A stretch of DNA of 31,237 nt from Treponema sp. (GCA_023231445.1 JALNVF010000023.1:1-31237); one strand, 5' to 3'. Counted from the stretch's first letter, positions 7,548 through 17,308 are shown. The notes: generated by a model from the letters alone, not told the origin. Program-made: numbers and translations.

Positions 7548-9133
7548 ATCTTATAAAAGATGGATGGATTCCGGCATCACGCAGTGACGGATCGGTATGT
7601 TTCATTGCGCCATGGGAAATTGGTAAATCTGATAATCCTGTGACGGAGATTAAGGCACCGCGTCCTGATTTCCGCGGTGCTCTGTATCAGTTTTTGATAG
7701 GCTTGGTACAGACGACATTTTCACCAGAGGAAGAGGAAGACTGGACAGATTATTGGGGAAACATTCCTTCCTGTGATGAATTAAAAAATGCGTTTGAAAA
7801 ATATGCGGATGCGTTTGAACTGTATAGCGAGAACGGGCCTGCGTTTATGCAGGATTTCCATTTGCCGGATAGTGCCGTCGAGAATACTATAAGTTCGCTT
7901 CTTATCGATGCACCGGGCGGAAATACTGTTGTGCTGAACAAGGACCATTTTGTAAAGCGGGATACCGTTCGCTGCATGTGTCCGTCATGTGCTGCAACGG
8001 CGTTGTTTACGCTGCAGACAAATGCTCCGTCGGGCGGACAGGGAAACCGTACCGGAATGCGCGGCGGCGGACCTTTGACAACACTTGTTATGCCCGATTC
8101 TGTGGAAAATCTGTGGCAGAAGATCTGGCTGAATGTTCTGCCTCGGGCAGGTCTGAGTGACAGCTCCTTACCTGATGTTCGTGATTCGTCTGTGTTTCCC
8201 TGGCTTGCTGAAACACGTGAGAGCTGTAACGACGAAAAAGTATATCCTTCCGATGTAAATATCCTTCAGCAGTTCTGGGGAATGCCCCGCCGTATCAGAC
8301 TTGCAAAATCTTCAGAACAGGGAATCTGTGATGTCTGCGGGAGAAAAGGTGACCTGTATGTTTCGTATTCGGCAAAGAATTATGGCATTAGTTACAGTTC
8401 TACCTGGCACCATGTGTTGAGCCCGTACCGGAAGCAAGTTGAGAAAGACGGAACGGAAAGCTTGCTTGCATTGAAAGGAAAACAAGGCGGTTTGACATAT
8501 ACAGACTGGATGCCGCTTACACTGTTTTCAAGTTTTGATACAAATTCTGCACAGATGGCGGATGTCGTCAGTGCGTTCTGTTTTTTTAAAATGAAGTTTG
8601 AGCCGTTTGCAGGTACAGGCTGGCATATCTGGTGTTTCGGGTATGATATGGAAAATATGAAAGCACGCTGCTGGTATGACCAGAAAATGCCGATTTTTTT
8701 CGTGCCGGACGATATGCGGAACAAATACATAGAAACGATGCAGAAGGTAAGTACCGCGGCAACGGATTGTGCAAGAACGCTCCAGAGTCAGGTAAAAGCT
8801 GCATGGTCCGATAATCCGAAAGACATAAAGGGAGATGTTTCTTTTATCGAAGCCGCTTTTTATGCGGAAACGGAGAGCATGTTTTATAAAACAGCAGACA
8901 CTATTTTAAAGCAGGTTTCGGGGAAACAGGGTGGACTTGAGAAAAACGTTTCACTTGAATTACAGCACTGGCGGAAATACATCATACGAAAAGTGAATGA
9001 ACTGTTCGACCGTTTTGCATTGCAGGATACCGATGTTACCGCCAATATGAAACGTGTCGTCCATGCTGCGAAACTGCTTGGAATTTATTTGAACAAAGAT
9101 AAAGCAATAGAACAATTAAAGGAGGAGGCATGA
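7544..9133 (+). CDS. casA: Cascade large subunit Cas8e (Cse1/CasA)
   Basis: The 529-residue protein starts MNLIKDGWIPASRSDG, typical for Cse1. The family segment EIKAPRPDFRGALYQFLIGL follows at 35-54. Two cysteine pairs, C146/C149 (CPSC) and C262/C265 (CDVC), probably hold a structural zinc, as in several Cas8e proteins. Cas8e recognises the PAM of the target and recruits Cas3. The gene overlaps cas3 and the next gene by 4 bp each, so the ratio of subunits may be set by coupled translation. Length is close to the usual 500-540 residues, and no defect was seen. Confidence 0.95.
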   Translation: MNLIKDGWIPASRSDGSVCFIAPWEIGKSDNPVTEIKAPRPDFRGALYQFLIGLVQTTFSPEEEEDWTDYWGNIPSCDELKNAFEKYADAFELYSENGPAFMQDFHLPDSAVENTISSLLIDAPGGNTVVLNKDHFVKRDTVRCMCPSCAATALFTLQTNAPSGGQGNRTGMRGGGPLTTLVMPDSVENLWQKIWLNVLPRAGLSDSSLPDVRDSSVFPWLAETRESCNDEKVYPSDVNILQQFWGMPRRIRLAKSSEQGICDVCGRKGDLYVSYSAKNYGISYSSTWHHVLSPYRKQVEKDGTESLLALKGKQGGLTYTDWMPLTLFSSFDTNSAQMADVVSAFCFFKMKFEPFAGTGWHIWCFGYDMENMKARCWYDQKMPIFFVPDDMRNKYIETMQKVSTAATDCARTLQSQVKAAWSDNPKDIKGDVSFIEAAFYAETESMFYKTADTILKQVSGKQGGLEKNVSLELQHWRKYIIRKVNELFDRFALQDTDVTANMKRVVHAAKLLGIYLNKDKAIEQLKEEA

Positions 9134-9678
9134 GTTATTATACATGTTTGGATGAAGCCGACTGTACCGCACTACTGACATGGTGGTCCGGGCTGGCTCA
9201 CGACAGGGGAGCGTGTGCAGAGTTACGCAGAACGGAAACTCCTGCAGATGTCTTTCTGACAAGAGGTTTCCATGCGCTGTTTTCAAAAATGACTGCTTCG
9301 CGATGGGCACGGCAAGAAAATCTGCCTGCACTTGCCGCTGTTGCAGGTGTACTGGCATCGGTAACGACACATGATGCAGATAAATCATTTGCGGAATCGT
9401 GCGCACAGGGAGACTCTCAGCCGGTGGTAAGCGAGCTTCGTTTTGCCGCGCTTCAGAAGAGCCGTACGCTGGAAGAACTGTATACCAGAATGCGGCGGAT
9501 TATTCATCAGCTTGGAGAAAAAGTCAATGTTTTATCTACGGCTGATGACATACTGCACTGGTACAAAGAAATTGTGGCTGGCGAAGAAGATGCCGACACG
9601 CGTAATCATATCGGTGTTCGTTGGGGAATGGATTATTTTCTGCACGAACCGGAACAAAAAAAATCTGCAAAAGCGTAA
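9130..9678 (+). CDS. casB: Cascade small subunit Cse2 (CasB/Cas11e)
   Basis: The 182-residue, mostly helical protein carries the Cse2 region around LTWWSGLAHDRGACAELRRT (residues 16-35) and TPADVFLTRGFHALF. Basic residues there are known in the family to contact the displaced DNA strand. Two copies normally sit in the belly of Cascade. The start ATG overlaps the cas8e stop by 4 bp, and GGAGG of the upstream gene end (9121-9127 region) acts as the ribosome site. The protein ends in a lysine-rich tail. Size is normal for the family, which spans about 160-200 residues. Confidence 0.92.
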   Translation: MSYYTCLDEADCTALLTWWSGLAHDRGACAELRRTETPADVFLTRGFHALFSKMTASRWARQENLPALAAVAGVLASVTTHDADKSFAESCAQGDSQPVVSELRFAALQKSRTLEELYTRMRRIIHQLGEKVNVLSTADDILHWYKEIVAGEEDADTRNHIGVRWGMDYFLHEPEQKKSAKA

Positions 9679-9699
9679 TCAATAGGGGGAATTATTATT

Positions 9700-10746
9700 A
9701 TGGAAAAATTTATTCAACTTCATTTTTTGACATCATTTCCACCGGCAAATCTCAACAGAGATGATTTGGGAAGACCGAAGACCGCAAAGATGGGAGGCGT
9801 GGATAGACTACGCGTTTCTTCTCAGAGTCTAAAACGTGCATGGCGCACTTCCGATATCTTTAAAGAAGCCTTATCCGGTTCTATCGGTATACGCACAAAA
9901 CGTTTCGGTCGTACGGTTGATGAGAAATTGGTAAAGGGCGGTATTGATGAAAAGAAAGCCTCTGAGTGGGCGAAAAAAATTGCTGCCTGCTTTGGTGCCC
10001 TTACGACTGATAAAAAGGACAATCCACTTGATATCAAGCAGCTTGTTCATATTTCACCGGAAGAAGAAAAGGCTGTCGATGATCTGATTGCTGTTTTAAT
10101 AAAAGAGAAACGTGAACCGGAAGATACTGAACTTACGCTGCTCCGCCGTCCTGAACATGCCGTCGATATAGCATTGTTCGGTCGTATGCTTGCAGACAGT
10201 CCATCCTATAATGTCGAAGCAGCCTGTCAGGTAGCTCATGCGATCAGTGTTCATCCGGTAACAATTGAAGATGACTATTTTACTGCAGTTGATGATTTGA
10301 ACAATGGGGCAGATGATATGGGGGCGGCTCATCTTGGCGAAACTGGTTTTGCTTCTGCACTGTTTTACGAATATGTGTGCATAGATACGGAACAACTTAT
10401 CAAGAATCTGGGAGGGGACGAAGCACTTGCAAAGAAAACACTTTCCGCATTGCTTCAAGCTGCCGCTATGGTAACGCCGACAGGAAAACAGAACAGTTTT
10501 GCAAGCCGTGCCTTTGCATCGTACATTATGGTTGAAAAAGGCAAATCTCAGCCACGTTCTCTTTCCGTCGCCTTTCTGAAGCCGATCCGCGGTGAAAATT
10601 ACGGAGAAGACGCATACAAAGCGCTTGAGAAGGCATGTAAACAGATTGATACTGTTTACGACATTACTGACGTAAAACGGAAGATGCTCAACGCATTAAC
10701 CGGTGAGGGAACATTTGCTGATTTGAAGCAGTTTATTACGGAATAG
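9700..10746 (+). CDS. casC: Cascade backbone subunit Cas7e (Cse4/CasC)
   Basis: The 348-residue RAMP-type protein has the diagnostic N-terminus: FIQLHFLTSFPPANLNRDD, followed by GRPKTAKMGGVDRLRVSSQ and SLKRAWR. Six copies normally polymerise along the spacer part of the crRNA. The C-terminal half holds NSFASRAFASYIMVE and a segment ending SLSVAFLKPI, as expected. GGGGG at 9685-9689 lies 10 nt before the ATG at 9700. It follows cse2 by 21 bp and precedes cas5e by 10 bp. Nothing unusual was noted. Confidence 0.95.
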   Translation: MEKFIQLHFLTSFPPANLNRDDLGRPKTAKMGGVDRLRVSSQSLKRAWRTSDIFKEALSGSIGIRTKRFGRTVDEKLVKGGIDEKKASEWAKKIAACFGALTTDKKDNPLDIKQLVHISPEEEKAVDDLIAVLIKEKREPEDTELTLLRRPEHAVDIALFGRMLADSPSYNVEAACQVAHAISVHPVTIEDDYFTAVDDLNNGADDMGAAHLGETGFASALFYEYVCIDTEQLIKNLGGDEALAKKTLSALLQAAAMVTPTGKQNSFASRAFASYIMVEKGKSQPRSLSVAFLKPIRGENYGEDAYKALEKACKQIDTVYDITDVKRKMLNALTGEGTFADLKQFITE

Positions 10747-10756
10747 GAGATGATGT

Positions 10757-11476
10757 ATGACAGATTATCTCGTATTCAGATTGTACGGGGCACTGGCGTC
10801 GTGGGGTGATATTGCGGTAGGCGAAGTGCGTCCGTCTGCTTCTCATCCGAGCAGATCCCAGATACTCGGACTGTTGGCGGCTGCGCTGGGAATAAAACGT
10901 ACCGATACAGGAAAACTTGAAAAACTTTTTTCAGGGTATGATATGGCAGAGAAGATACTGTCTCAGGGAACTTTGCTGCGTGATTATCATACGGTACAAG
11001 TTCCTAAGTCAGACAAAACTGTCTACAGTACCAGAAAGGATGAGCTTGAATTTGACGTTGAGAAAATCAATACCATCCTTTCGTCGAGAGAGTATTACTG
11101 TGATGCGGAAACTGTTATTTCTCTTCGATGTCGGAATGCTTCTTCATATTCGCTTGAAGAACTCCAAAACGCCTTACGCTATCCGAAGTTTTTGTTGTAT
11201 TTTGGGCGCAAATCCTGTCCGTTGAGTCTTCCTTTGTATCCTCAGATTATTAACGCAGGGGGATTTAAGGAATCGCTTGATAAAGTTGTCTTTCCGGAAT
11301 TATCAGGTTTTGGGAAATTGCCGGTTGCGTCGGTTATACGGTACTACTGGGACGGGGATGCCGGTGATATGAAACCTTCTCAGATTCTGGAACGGTATGA
11401 TCAGCCTGTTGATAAAATACGGTGGCAGTTTACCCCACGAACAGAAAAGTACCTTGCCGAAGGAGAAGACTTATGA
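10757..11476 (+). CDS. casD: Cascade subunit Cas5e (CasD)
   Basis: The 239-residue RAMP protein begins TDYLVFRLYGALASWGDIA, then VRPSASHPSRSQILGLLAAA. These are the conserved Cas5e features (fold start, then the P-x-x-S-x-I-x-G-L motif). In Cascade it caps the 5' handle of the crRNA. GGAG at 10747-10750 provides the ribosome site 6 nt from the ATG. The stop codon overlaps the preferred cas6e start by 4 bp. Length agrees with the family, about 220-250 residues. Confidence 0.94.
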   Translation: MTDYLVFRLYGALASWGDIAVGEVRPSASHPSRSQILGLLAAALGIKRTDTGKLEKLFSGYDMAEKILSQGTLLRDYHTVQVPKSDKTVYSTRKDELEFDVEKINTILSSREYYCDAETVISLRCRNASSYSLEELQNALRYPKFLLYFGRKSCPLSLPLYPQIINAGGFKESLDKVVFPELSGFGKLPVASVIRYYWDGDAGDMKPSQILERYDQPVDKIRWQFTPRTEKYLAEGEDL

Positions 11477-12201
11477 TGTATTTTTCGCGGGTACGCATAC
11501 GGCCGTATACCGACAATTACAGCCGGCTTATGCCTATTTTAAATGGCGACGGATATGCAGTACATCAGCTTATATGGACATTGTTCCCCGGACGACCGGA
11601 CGCTGACAGAATGTTCCTGTTCCGTCAGGAATTCGAAAAAGAACAGATGTCTGAAGTTCCATCTGTAAGGGGAATTCCGTTATTCTATGTACTGTCAAAA
11701 GACAAGCCTTCTGCACAGACAGATGTTCTTATCGCAGAAACGAAAGAATATGCTCCGAAACTTTCGGCAGGAGACAAGCTTGCTTTTTCACTGCGGGCGA
11801 ATCCTGTCATTGCACGGAAACAGGACAACGGAAAGAAAAACAGTAAGCGTTGTGATATTCTGATGGATGTAAAATACCAGCTGAAGCATTCTGATACTCA
11901 TTTGACTTCTGAACAGATTCAAGTGCCTCAGAATCAGGCCGTTGCTGACTGGCTCGTAAGAAAAGGAACCACAGCAGGATTTAACATATCGGAAATTTCC
12001 GATCTTCAAATAGCGGCGTATCAGCAGCATGTACTTTCAAAGAAAGCTCTTACCGGAAACAATGAAATAAAATTCAGCTCCGTTGATATTACCGGCACTC
12101 TTGAAGTAACGGAACCCGACTTATTTCTTCAAATGCTGGAAAAAGGACTTGGCAGTGCAAAGTCCTTCGGCTGCGGTATGATGATGATACGGAGGATATG
12201 A
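11473..12201 (+). CDS. casE: CRISPR repeat endoribonuclease Cas6e (CasE)
   Basis: From the ATG at 11473 the protein has 242 residues and begins MMYFSRVRI, the normal Cas6e start. An upstream GTG at 11422 would add 17 unconserved residues and a 55-bp overlap, so I rejected it. AGGAG (11461-11465) is 7 nt from the chosen ATG, or 10 nt from the next in-frame ATG at 11476. The catalytic histidine is visible as H31 in GYAVHQLIWTLFPG. The C-terminal glycine-rich RNA-binding loop appears as GLGSAKSFGCGMM. The enzyme cuts each repeat 3' of its hairpin to release crRNAs with an 8-nt 5' handle and stays bound to the hairpin. Confidence 0.94.
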   Translation: MMYFSRVRIRPYTDNYSRLMPILNGDGYAVHQLIWTLFPGRPDADRMFLFRQEFEKEQMSEVPSVRGIPLFYVLSKDKPSAQTDVLIAETKEYAPKLSAGDKLAFSLRANPVIARKQDNGKKNSKRCDILMDVKYQLKHSDTHLTSEQIQVPQNQAVADWLVRKGTTAGFNISEISDLQIAAYQQHVLSKKALTGNNEIKFSSVDITGTLEVTEPDLFLQMLEKGLGSAKSFGCGMMMIRRI

Positions 12202-13113
12202 ATGCGTATACCTTCATCACCGATTTCCATAAAAGAACGAAATTCTATGCTTTTTCTGCAGTACGGTATGGTGGATGTCCAGAACGGGGCTTTTGTCCTT
12301 GTCGATGAAAAAGGTGTCCGTATGCATATCCCAGTCGGAGGAGTCGCCTGCCTGTTTCTTGAGCCGGGAATTACGATTACCCATGCAGCCGTAAGTCTTG
12401 CAGCTGATGTAGGTACACTGCTTGTCTGGGTTGGTGAAGGCGGGGTACGACTGTATGCTGCCGGTCAACCGGGAGGTGCACGTTCAGACAGGTTGCTGTA
12501 TCAGGCAAAGCTTGCACTTGATGATGAATTGAGAATAAAAGTCGTACGAGCCATGTATGCATACCGGTTTAAAGATATGCCTCCGGTAAAACGCAGTATC
12601 GAACAGCTTCGTGGTATAGAAGGTGCCCGTGTCCGTGCATTATACGGTATGCTTGCAAAAAAATACTGTGTCCAATGGGACAGCAGAAAATATGATCCGG
12701 ATAACTGGGATAAAGCTGATCCTATCAATAAGACACTAAGTGCTGCGAATCATGCGTTGTACGGCATCTGTGAAGCAGCTATTCTCGCAGCCGGCTATGC
12801 ACCTGCCATCGGGTTTATTCATACCGGAAAACCGAGATCATTCGTATACGATATAGCTGATCTGTTTAAATTCGATACGGTTGTCCCAATGGCCTTTCAA
12901 GTTATCGCCAGTGGAAGTTCAAATCCCGTACGTGATGTCCGCCTTAAATGTCGTGACAGTTTTAGACAATCCCGTATGTTGAAAGAGATTATTCCGACTA
13001 TCGAAATGATTCTTGCTGCAGGGGGTATTGAAAAACCGGCAGCAAGTCCGGAATCAGTTCCAATTGCGATACCGGAAAAGGAGGGAATCGGCGATGCTGG
13101 TCATCGTAACTGA
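12202..13113 (+). CDS. cas1: Cas1 integrase of type I-E
   Basis: The 303-residue protein matches Cas1 of I-E systems, with a start PSSPISIKERNSMLFLQYG and an N-terminal beta domain to about residue 85. The metal-binding residues of the catalytic helical domain are all present: E140 (RGIEGARV), H207 (GFIHTGKP), D217 and D220 (SFVYDIADLF). With Cas2 it integrates new spacers at the leader end. GGAGG at 12191-12195 lies 6 nt before the ATG, which directly follows the cas6e stop. Its last 20 bp overlap cas2. Confidence 0.96.
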   Translation: MRIPSSPISIKERNSMLFLQYGMVDVQNGAFVLVDEKGVRMHIPVGGVACLFLEPGITITHAAVSLAADVGTLLVWVGEGGVRLYAAGQPGGARSDRLLYQAKLALDDELRIKVVRAMYAYRFKDMPPVKRSIEQLRGIEGARVRALYGMLAKKYCVQWDSRKYDPDNWDKADPINKTLSAANHALYGICEAAILAAGYAPAIGFIHTGKPRSFVYDIADLFKFDTVVPMAFQVIASGSSNPVRDVRLKCRDSFRQSRMLKEIIPTIEMILAAGGIEKPAASPESVPIAIPEKEGIGDAGHRN

Positions 13114-13384
13114 AGCAATACCTGACCGGCTGCGAGGGTATCTCAGCCGCTGGCTGCTCGAAGTCAGAGCAGGAGTATTTCTTGGACAATACTCTGTACG
13201 TGTCCGGGATATGCTTGTGAAAACAATCACGGAAAATGTCGAAGAGGGCAATGTTGTTGTTGCATGGTCGACGAATAATGAAAGCGGCTTCGATTTTGAA
13301 ACAATCGGCAAAAACCGCCGTATCCCGGTATCGTTTGAAGGCATGAAGCTGGTTTCTTTTTTACCAGAAGAAGTGAAAAGTTAG
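13094..13384 (+). CDS. cas2: Cas2 of type I-E (Cas2e)
   Basis: From the ATG at 13094 the product is 96 residues and starts MLVIVTEAIPDRLRGYLSRW, the characteristic Cas2e opening. The sequence VRAGVFLGQYSVRVRD and AWSTNNESGFDF follows. AGGAGG (13079-13084) lies 9 nt upstream and decides this start. A frame extended to 13013 would overlap cas1 by 101 bp with unconserved residues. Cas2e is the non-catalytic scaffold of the Cas1-Cas2 integration complex. It is the last gene before the leader and array. Confidence 0.95.
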   Translation: MLVIVTEAIPDRLRGYLSRWLLEVRAGVFLGQYSVRVRDMLVKTITENVEEGNVVVAWSTNNESGFDFETIGKNRRIPVSFEGMKLVSFLPEEVKS

Positions 13385-13489
13385 GAATGATTTTTACCTT
13401 GTTCTTTGAAATGTTCAGGGAAGGATTTTTATTTGGTAACATTATTTTAAGGTTGTAATTGTATATTTACTAAAGAATTATTTTTTAGT
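13385..13489 (+). promoter_or_regulatory. CRISPR leader
   Basis: This AT-rich 105-bp stretch joins the cas2 stop to the first repeat and contains no gene. Its position next to cas1-cas2, and the decay of the repeat at the far end of the array, mark it as the leader where spacers are inserted and array transcription starts. TATATT at 13462-13467 and TGTAAT at 13454-13459 are possible -10 elements. Neither has a well-spaced -35. Confidence 0.75.
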
Positions 13490-16400
13490 CTGTTCCCCAC
13501 ATGCGTGGGGATAAACCGAGAAGGAAATAATATGGATATTCATGAACTTTCTGTTCCCCACATGCGTGGGGATAAACCTTAACTTCCTGCCTCACCAGTT
13601 CACGGATGAACCTGTTCCCCACATGCGTGGGGATAAACCGAGAATTGAGGCGAATACGAACGCTTGAATAAACTGTTCCCCACATGCGTGGGGATAAACC
13701 GCATTTCGTGAACAGTGTTTTCAGCCATAAGCTCTGTTCCCCACATGCGTGGGGATAAACCGTTCAGTAAGCGCGCGCAAACTTCCTTCGTGCTCTGTTC
13801 CCCACATGCGTGGGGATAAACCGTGTTGCATTAATTTTCCGCTGATAAATATTTGCTGTTCCCCACATGCGTGGGGATAAACCGGTAATGCAATGCCGTA
13901 TTTTCCTGTTATGGAGCTGTTCCCCACATGCGTGGGGATAAACCGTCCTGCAAATAAGCACGTGCAATAACACGTACCTGTTCCCCACATGCGTGGGGAT
14001 AAACCGATTACGTGCATGGGGCGGACACAGCAGGCGCGCGTAACATAGAGGCATGGTCACAAAAGTACGGGGTCAGCGTGGAATAATTCGCGCTTATAAA
14101 AATACTGTTCCCCACATGCGTGGGGATAAACCGGTATTGTACTATATTACGTAATGTGCTATAGTCTGTTCCCCACATGCGTGGGGATAAACCGATTCAT
14201 CAACGATTATTAAACAGCAGTCGCAGCTGTTCCCCACATGCGTGGGGATAAACCGAAGACAAGGCCGCCGAAATCCGGGAGGAAAGACTGTTCCCCACAT
14301 GCGTGGGGATAAACCGAAGTGCTTCACTGCAGATATTACGGCCGGTATCTGTTCCCCACATGCGTGGGGATAAACCGATATAAGGTCAAACCCCATGTCA
14401 TACGCGGCACTGTTCCCCACATGCGTGGGGATAAACCGTTCTTGATTAAAGTCGAAACGGTGCCAGTCATCTGTTCCCCACATGCGTGGGGATAAACCGG
14501 TTGTCCGTATCTATTTTCATCATCGACGACGCTGTTCCCCACATGCGTGGGGATAAACCGCACGCGGTACACGTTATCGTGAAGGACTGACACTGTTCCC
14601 CACATGCGTGGGGATAAACCGTATAGACGATAAAACAAATGTAGCAGATAACACTGTTCCCCACATGCGTGGGGATAAACCGACGTATGCCGCGTGCTGG
14701 ATGATACATGAAGCCTGTTCCCCACATGCGTGGGGATAAACCGTTCACGGGCTGTGACATATCTGGCACTCATGTCTGTTCCCCACATGCGTGGGGATAA
14801 ACCGTTCGTAGCACTTTGCCGGATTGTTACCGCAGTCTGTTCCCCACATGCGTGGGGATAAACCGAAACTGTTTGAATCTCGGTATCACAGAACAATCTG
14901 TTCCCCACATGCGTGGGGATAAACCGTATGCAGAGTACATCGGGTACAGAGTGCAGATCTGTTCCCCACATGCGTGGGGATAAACCGCATGTCGAGATTA
15001 CCGTATTCCGTGTGCACCGCTGTTCCCCACATGCGTGGGGATAAACCGAGATTGCGCCAATTCTGATAAAAACTCAATATCTGTTCCCCACATGCGTGGG
15101 GATAAACCGTTCCGCGATTATTTTGGTCAAAACGTCCGACGCTGTTCCCCACATGCGTGGGGATAAACCGCTGTACAGAAATTGCGTTGATTGTTACCCT
15201 GCCTGTTCCCCACATGCGTGGGGATAAACCGTAGAGGATGTTTCCAAGTATGAGAATCTTTTACTGTTCCCCACATGCGTGGGGATAAACCGCAATCAAA
15301 GATATGAAAAAACTCGACGGACAGCTGTTCCCCACATGCGTGGGGATAAACCGTACAGTTCCCTTTATTTTTACTGTCTGTGCCGCTGTTCCCCACATGC
15401 GTGGGGATAAACCGACGGAACGGCTGATGATGTCACACTCCCTGATCTGTTCCCCACATGCGTGGGGATAAACCGCTGTTTACACTTGCCGACCAGATAA
15501 ATATTAACTGTTCCCCACATGCGTGGGGATAAACCGAGTATTTTCCTTCATCATAGTAGTTAACTTACCTGTTCCCCACATGCGTGGGGATAAACCGTAT
15601 TTAATGTTGCGGATGTAACAGAGCATCTACTGTTCCCCACATGCGTGGGGATAAACCGCCCACATACCTATAGTAATATCAGTACCAAATCTGTTCCCCA
15701 CATGCGTGGGGATAAACCGCAGAATCGATAGGGCTTTCTTCTGAACCTGTACTGTTCCCCACATGCGTGGGGATAAACCGTGCAGGATACTGCTGATACT
15801 CCGGTTGTCGGTCTGTTCCCCACATGCGTGGGGATAAACCGGATAAAAGGCTGTGAGTGGTTGCGTAAAGAGGCTGTTCCCCACATGCGTGGGGATAAAC
15901 CGATACCTTGTTGGCTACGAGGTTGTAAAACAGGCTGTTCCCCACATGCGTGGGGATAAACCGTAATTATTGACGGAAATCTTGCAGATGAACCGCTGTT
16001 CCCCACATGCGTGGGGATAAACCGAACACCAGCAAAGGAAACACGAACACGAAAGTCTGTTCCCCACATGCGTGGGGATAAACCGGTGATATCTGGTTTG
16101 ACACTGACGACGGTAACCTGTTCCCCACATGCGTGGGGATAAACCGCATGGTGACAAAGTGCATCATGTGTCAGAAAACTGTTCCCCACATGCGTGGGGA
16201 TAAACCGCTACGACATAGATTATTTATGGCAGGTTGTTTCTGTTCCCCACATGCGTGGGGATAAACCGCAAAACCTATTTATGGAATTGCTTTTTATACA
16301 CTGTTCCCCACATGCGTGGGGATAAACCGTTTGCTTGAATAGCAACATACTTACCAGATTCCTGTTCCCCACATGCGTGGGGATAAACCGGCAATAGTTG

Positions 16401-17305
16401 TGTCCTGTACCATTCCATATAACTGTTCCCCACATGCGTGGGGATAAACCGCTAACCTATGAGTTCTTTTAACAGTATCTACCCTGTTCCCCACATGCGT
16501 GGGGATAAACCGCATGGAACAACGATGGCACTTGGCATGGCTATCTGTTCCCCACATGCGTGGGGATGAACCGCATACGGAATAAGCAAAGATAAATCTT
16601 TTGAACTGTTCCCCACATGCGTGGGGATGAACCGGAGCATGAGCAGAAAGGCGGATTTCTCCGTACCTGTTCCCCACATGCGTGGGGATGAACCGATTAT
16701 TATATTCCCTTCGTGTCATAGGTTTTGCTGTTCCCCACATGCGTGGGGATGAACCGGTAACTATCTGTGGACTCGGACGATTGTCACACTGTTCCCCACA
16801 TGCGTGGGGATGAACCGCCATACATACACCATCCCGACAACCGGAGTAGCTGTTCCCCACATGCGTGGGGATGAACCGTAATCGCTGCGAGCAGGAACTC
16901 GCAGCCTGGACTGTTCCCCACATGCGTGGGGATAAACCGAGAATATTAACAGTGGAGGTGGCGTAATGGATCTGTTCCCCACATGCGTGGGGATAAACCG
17001 CATCCAGCACCCAGCATACGTTTTTCCGATTCCTGTTCCCCACATGCGTGGGGATAAACCGCTGATGCACTGTTATATGTCCAATATAACCCACTGTTCC
17101 CCACATGCGTGGGGATAAACCGTGCGTATGAATGTGCATAGTCCTGAATATACTCTGTTCCCCACATGCGTGGGGATAAACCGATTAAATGGAGTTTTTA
17201 CATTGAAATTATTGACTGTTCCCCACATGCGTGGGGATAAACCGTATCTATGCGAAAAATGCAGGTATTGTCGTAGCTGTCCCTCACGTACGTGGAAGTG
17301 TTTCT
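13490..17305 (+). CRISPR. Type I-E CRISPR array, 61 good repeats plus one decayed terminal repeat
   Basis: The 29-bp repeat reads CTGTTCCCCA at the start, forms the hairpin CCCCACATGCGTGGGG (6-bp stem), and ends in the 8-nt crRNA handle ATAAACCG. Nine repeats start at 13490 and every 61 bp to 13978. Fifty-two more start at 14105 and every 61 bp to 17216. A decayed copy lies at 17277-17305, starting CTGTCCCTCACGTACGTGG. Sixty spacers are 32 nt. The interval 14007-14104 is 98 nt. Repeat 2 (13551-13579) ends in T rather than G. Repeats starting at 16545, 16606, 16667, 16728, 16789 and 16850 carry ATGAACCG instead of ATAAACCG. No duplicate spacer was seen by eye. Repeat orientation and handle agree with transcription from the cas2 side. 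Confidence 0.98.
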
Positions 17306-17308
17306 TAT

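Noticed and set aside
11422..11472. Upstream GTG start for cas6e
   Set aside because: It adds residues not seen in Cas6e and a 55-bp overlap with cas5e, while the ATG at 11473 has a good ribosome site and the expected N-terminus.
13013..13093. Upstream start for cas2
   Set aside because: The ATG at 13094 has AGGAGG 9 nt upstream and gives the conserved Cas2e beginning.
13490..17305. Self-targeting spacers or spacers matching other parts of this window
   Set aside because: Comparison by eye gave no match, but this was not exhaustive. A computed search of all 61 intervals against the genome would settle it.
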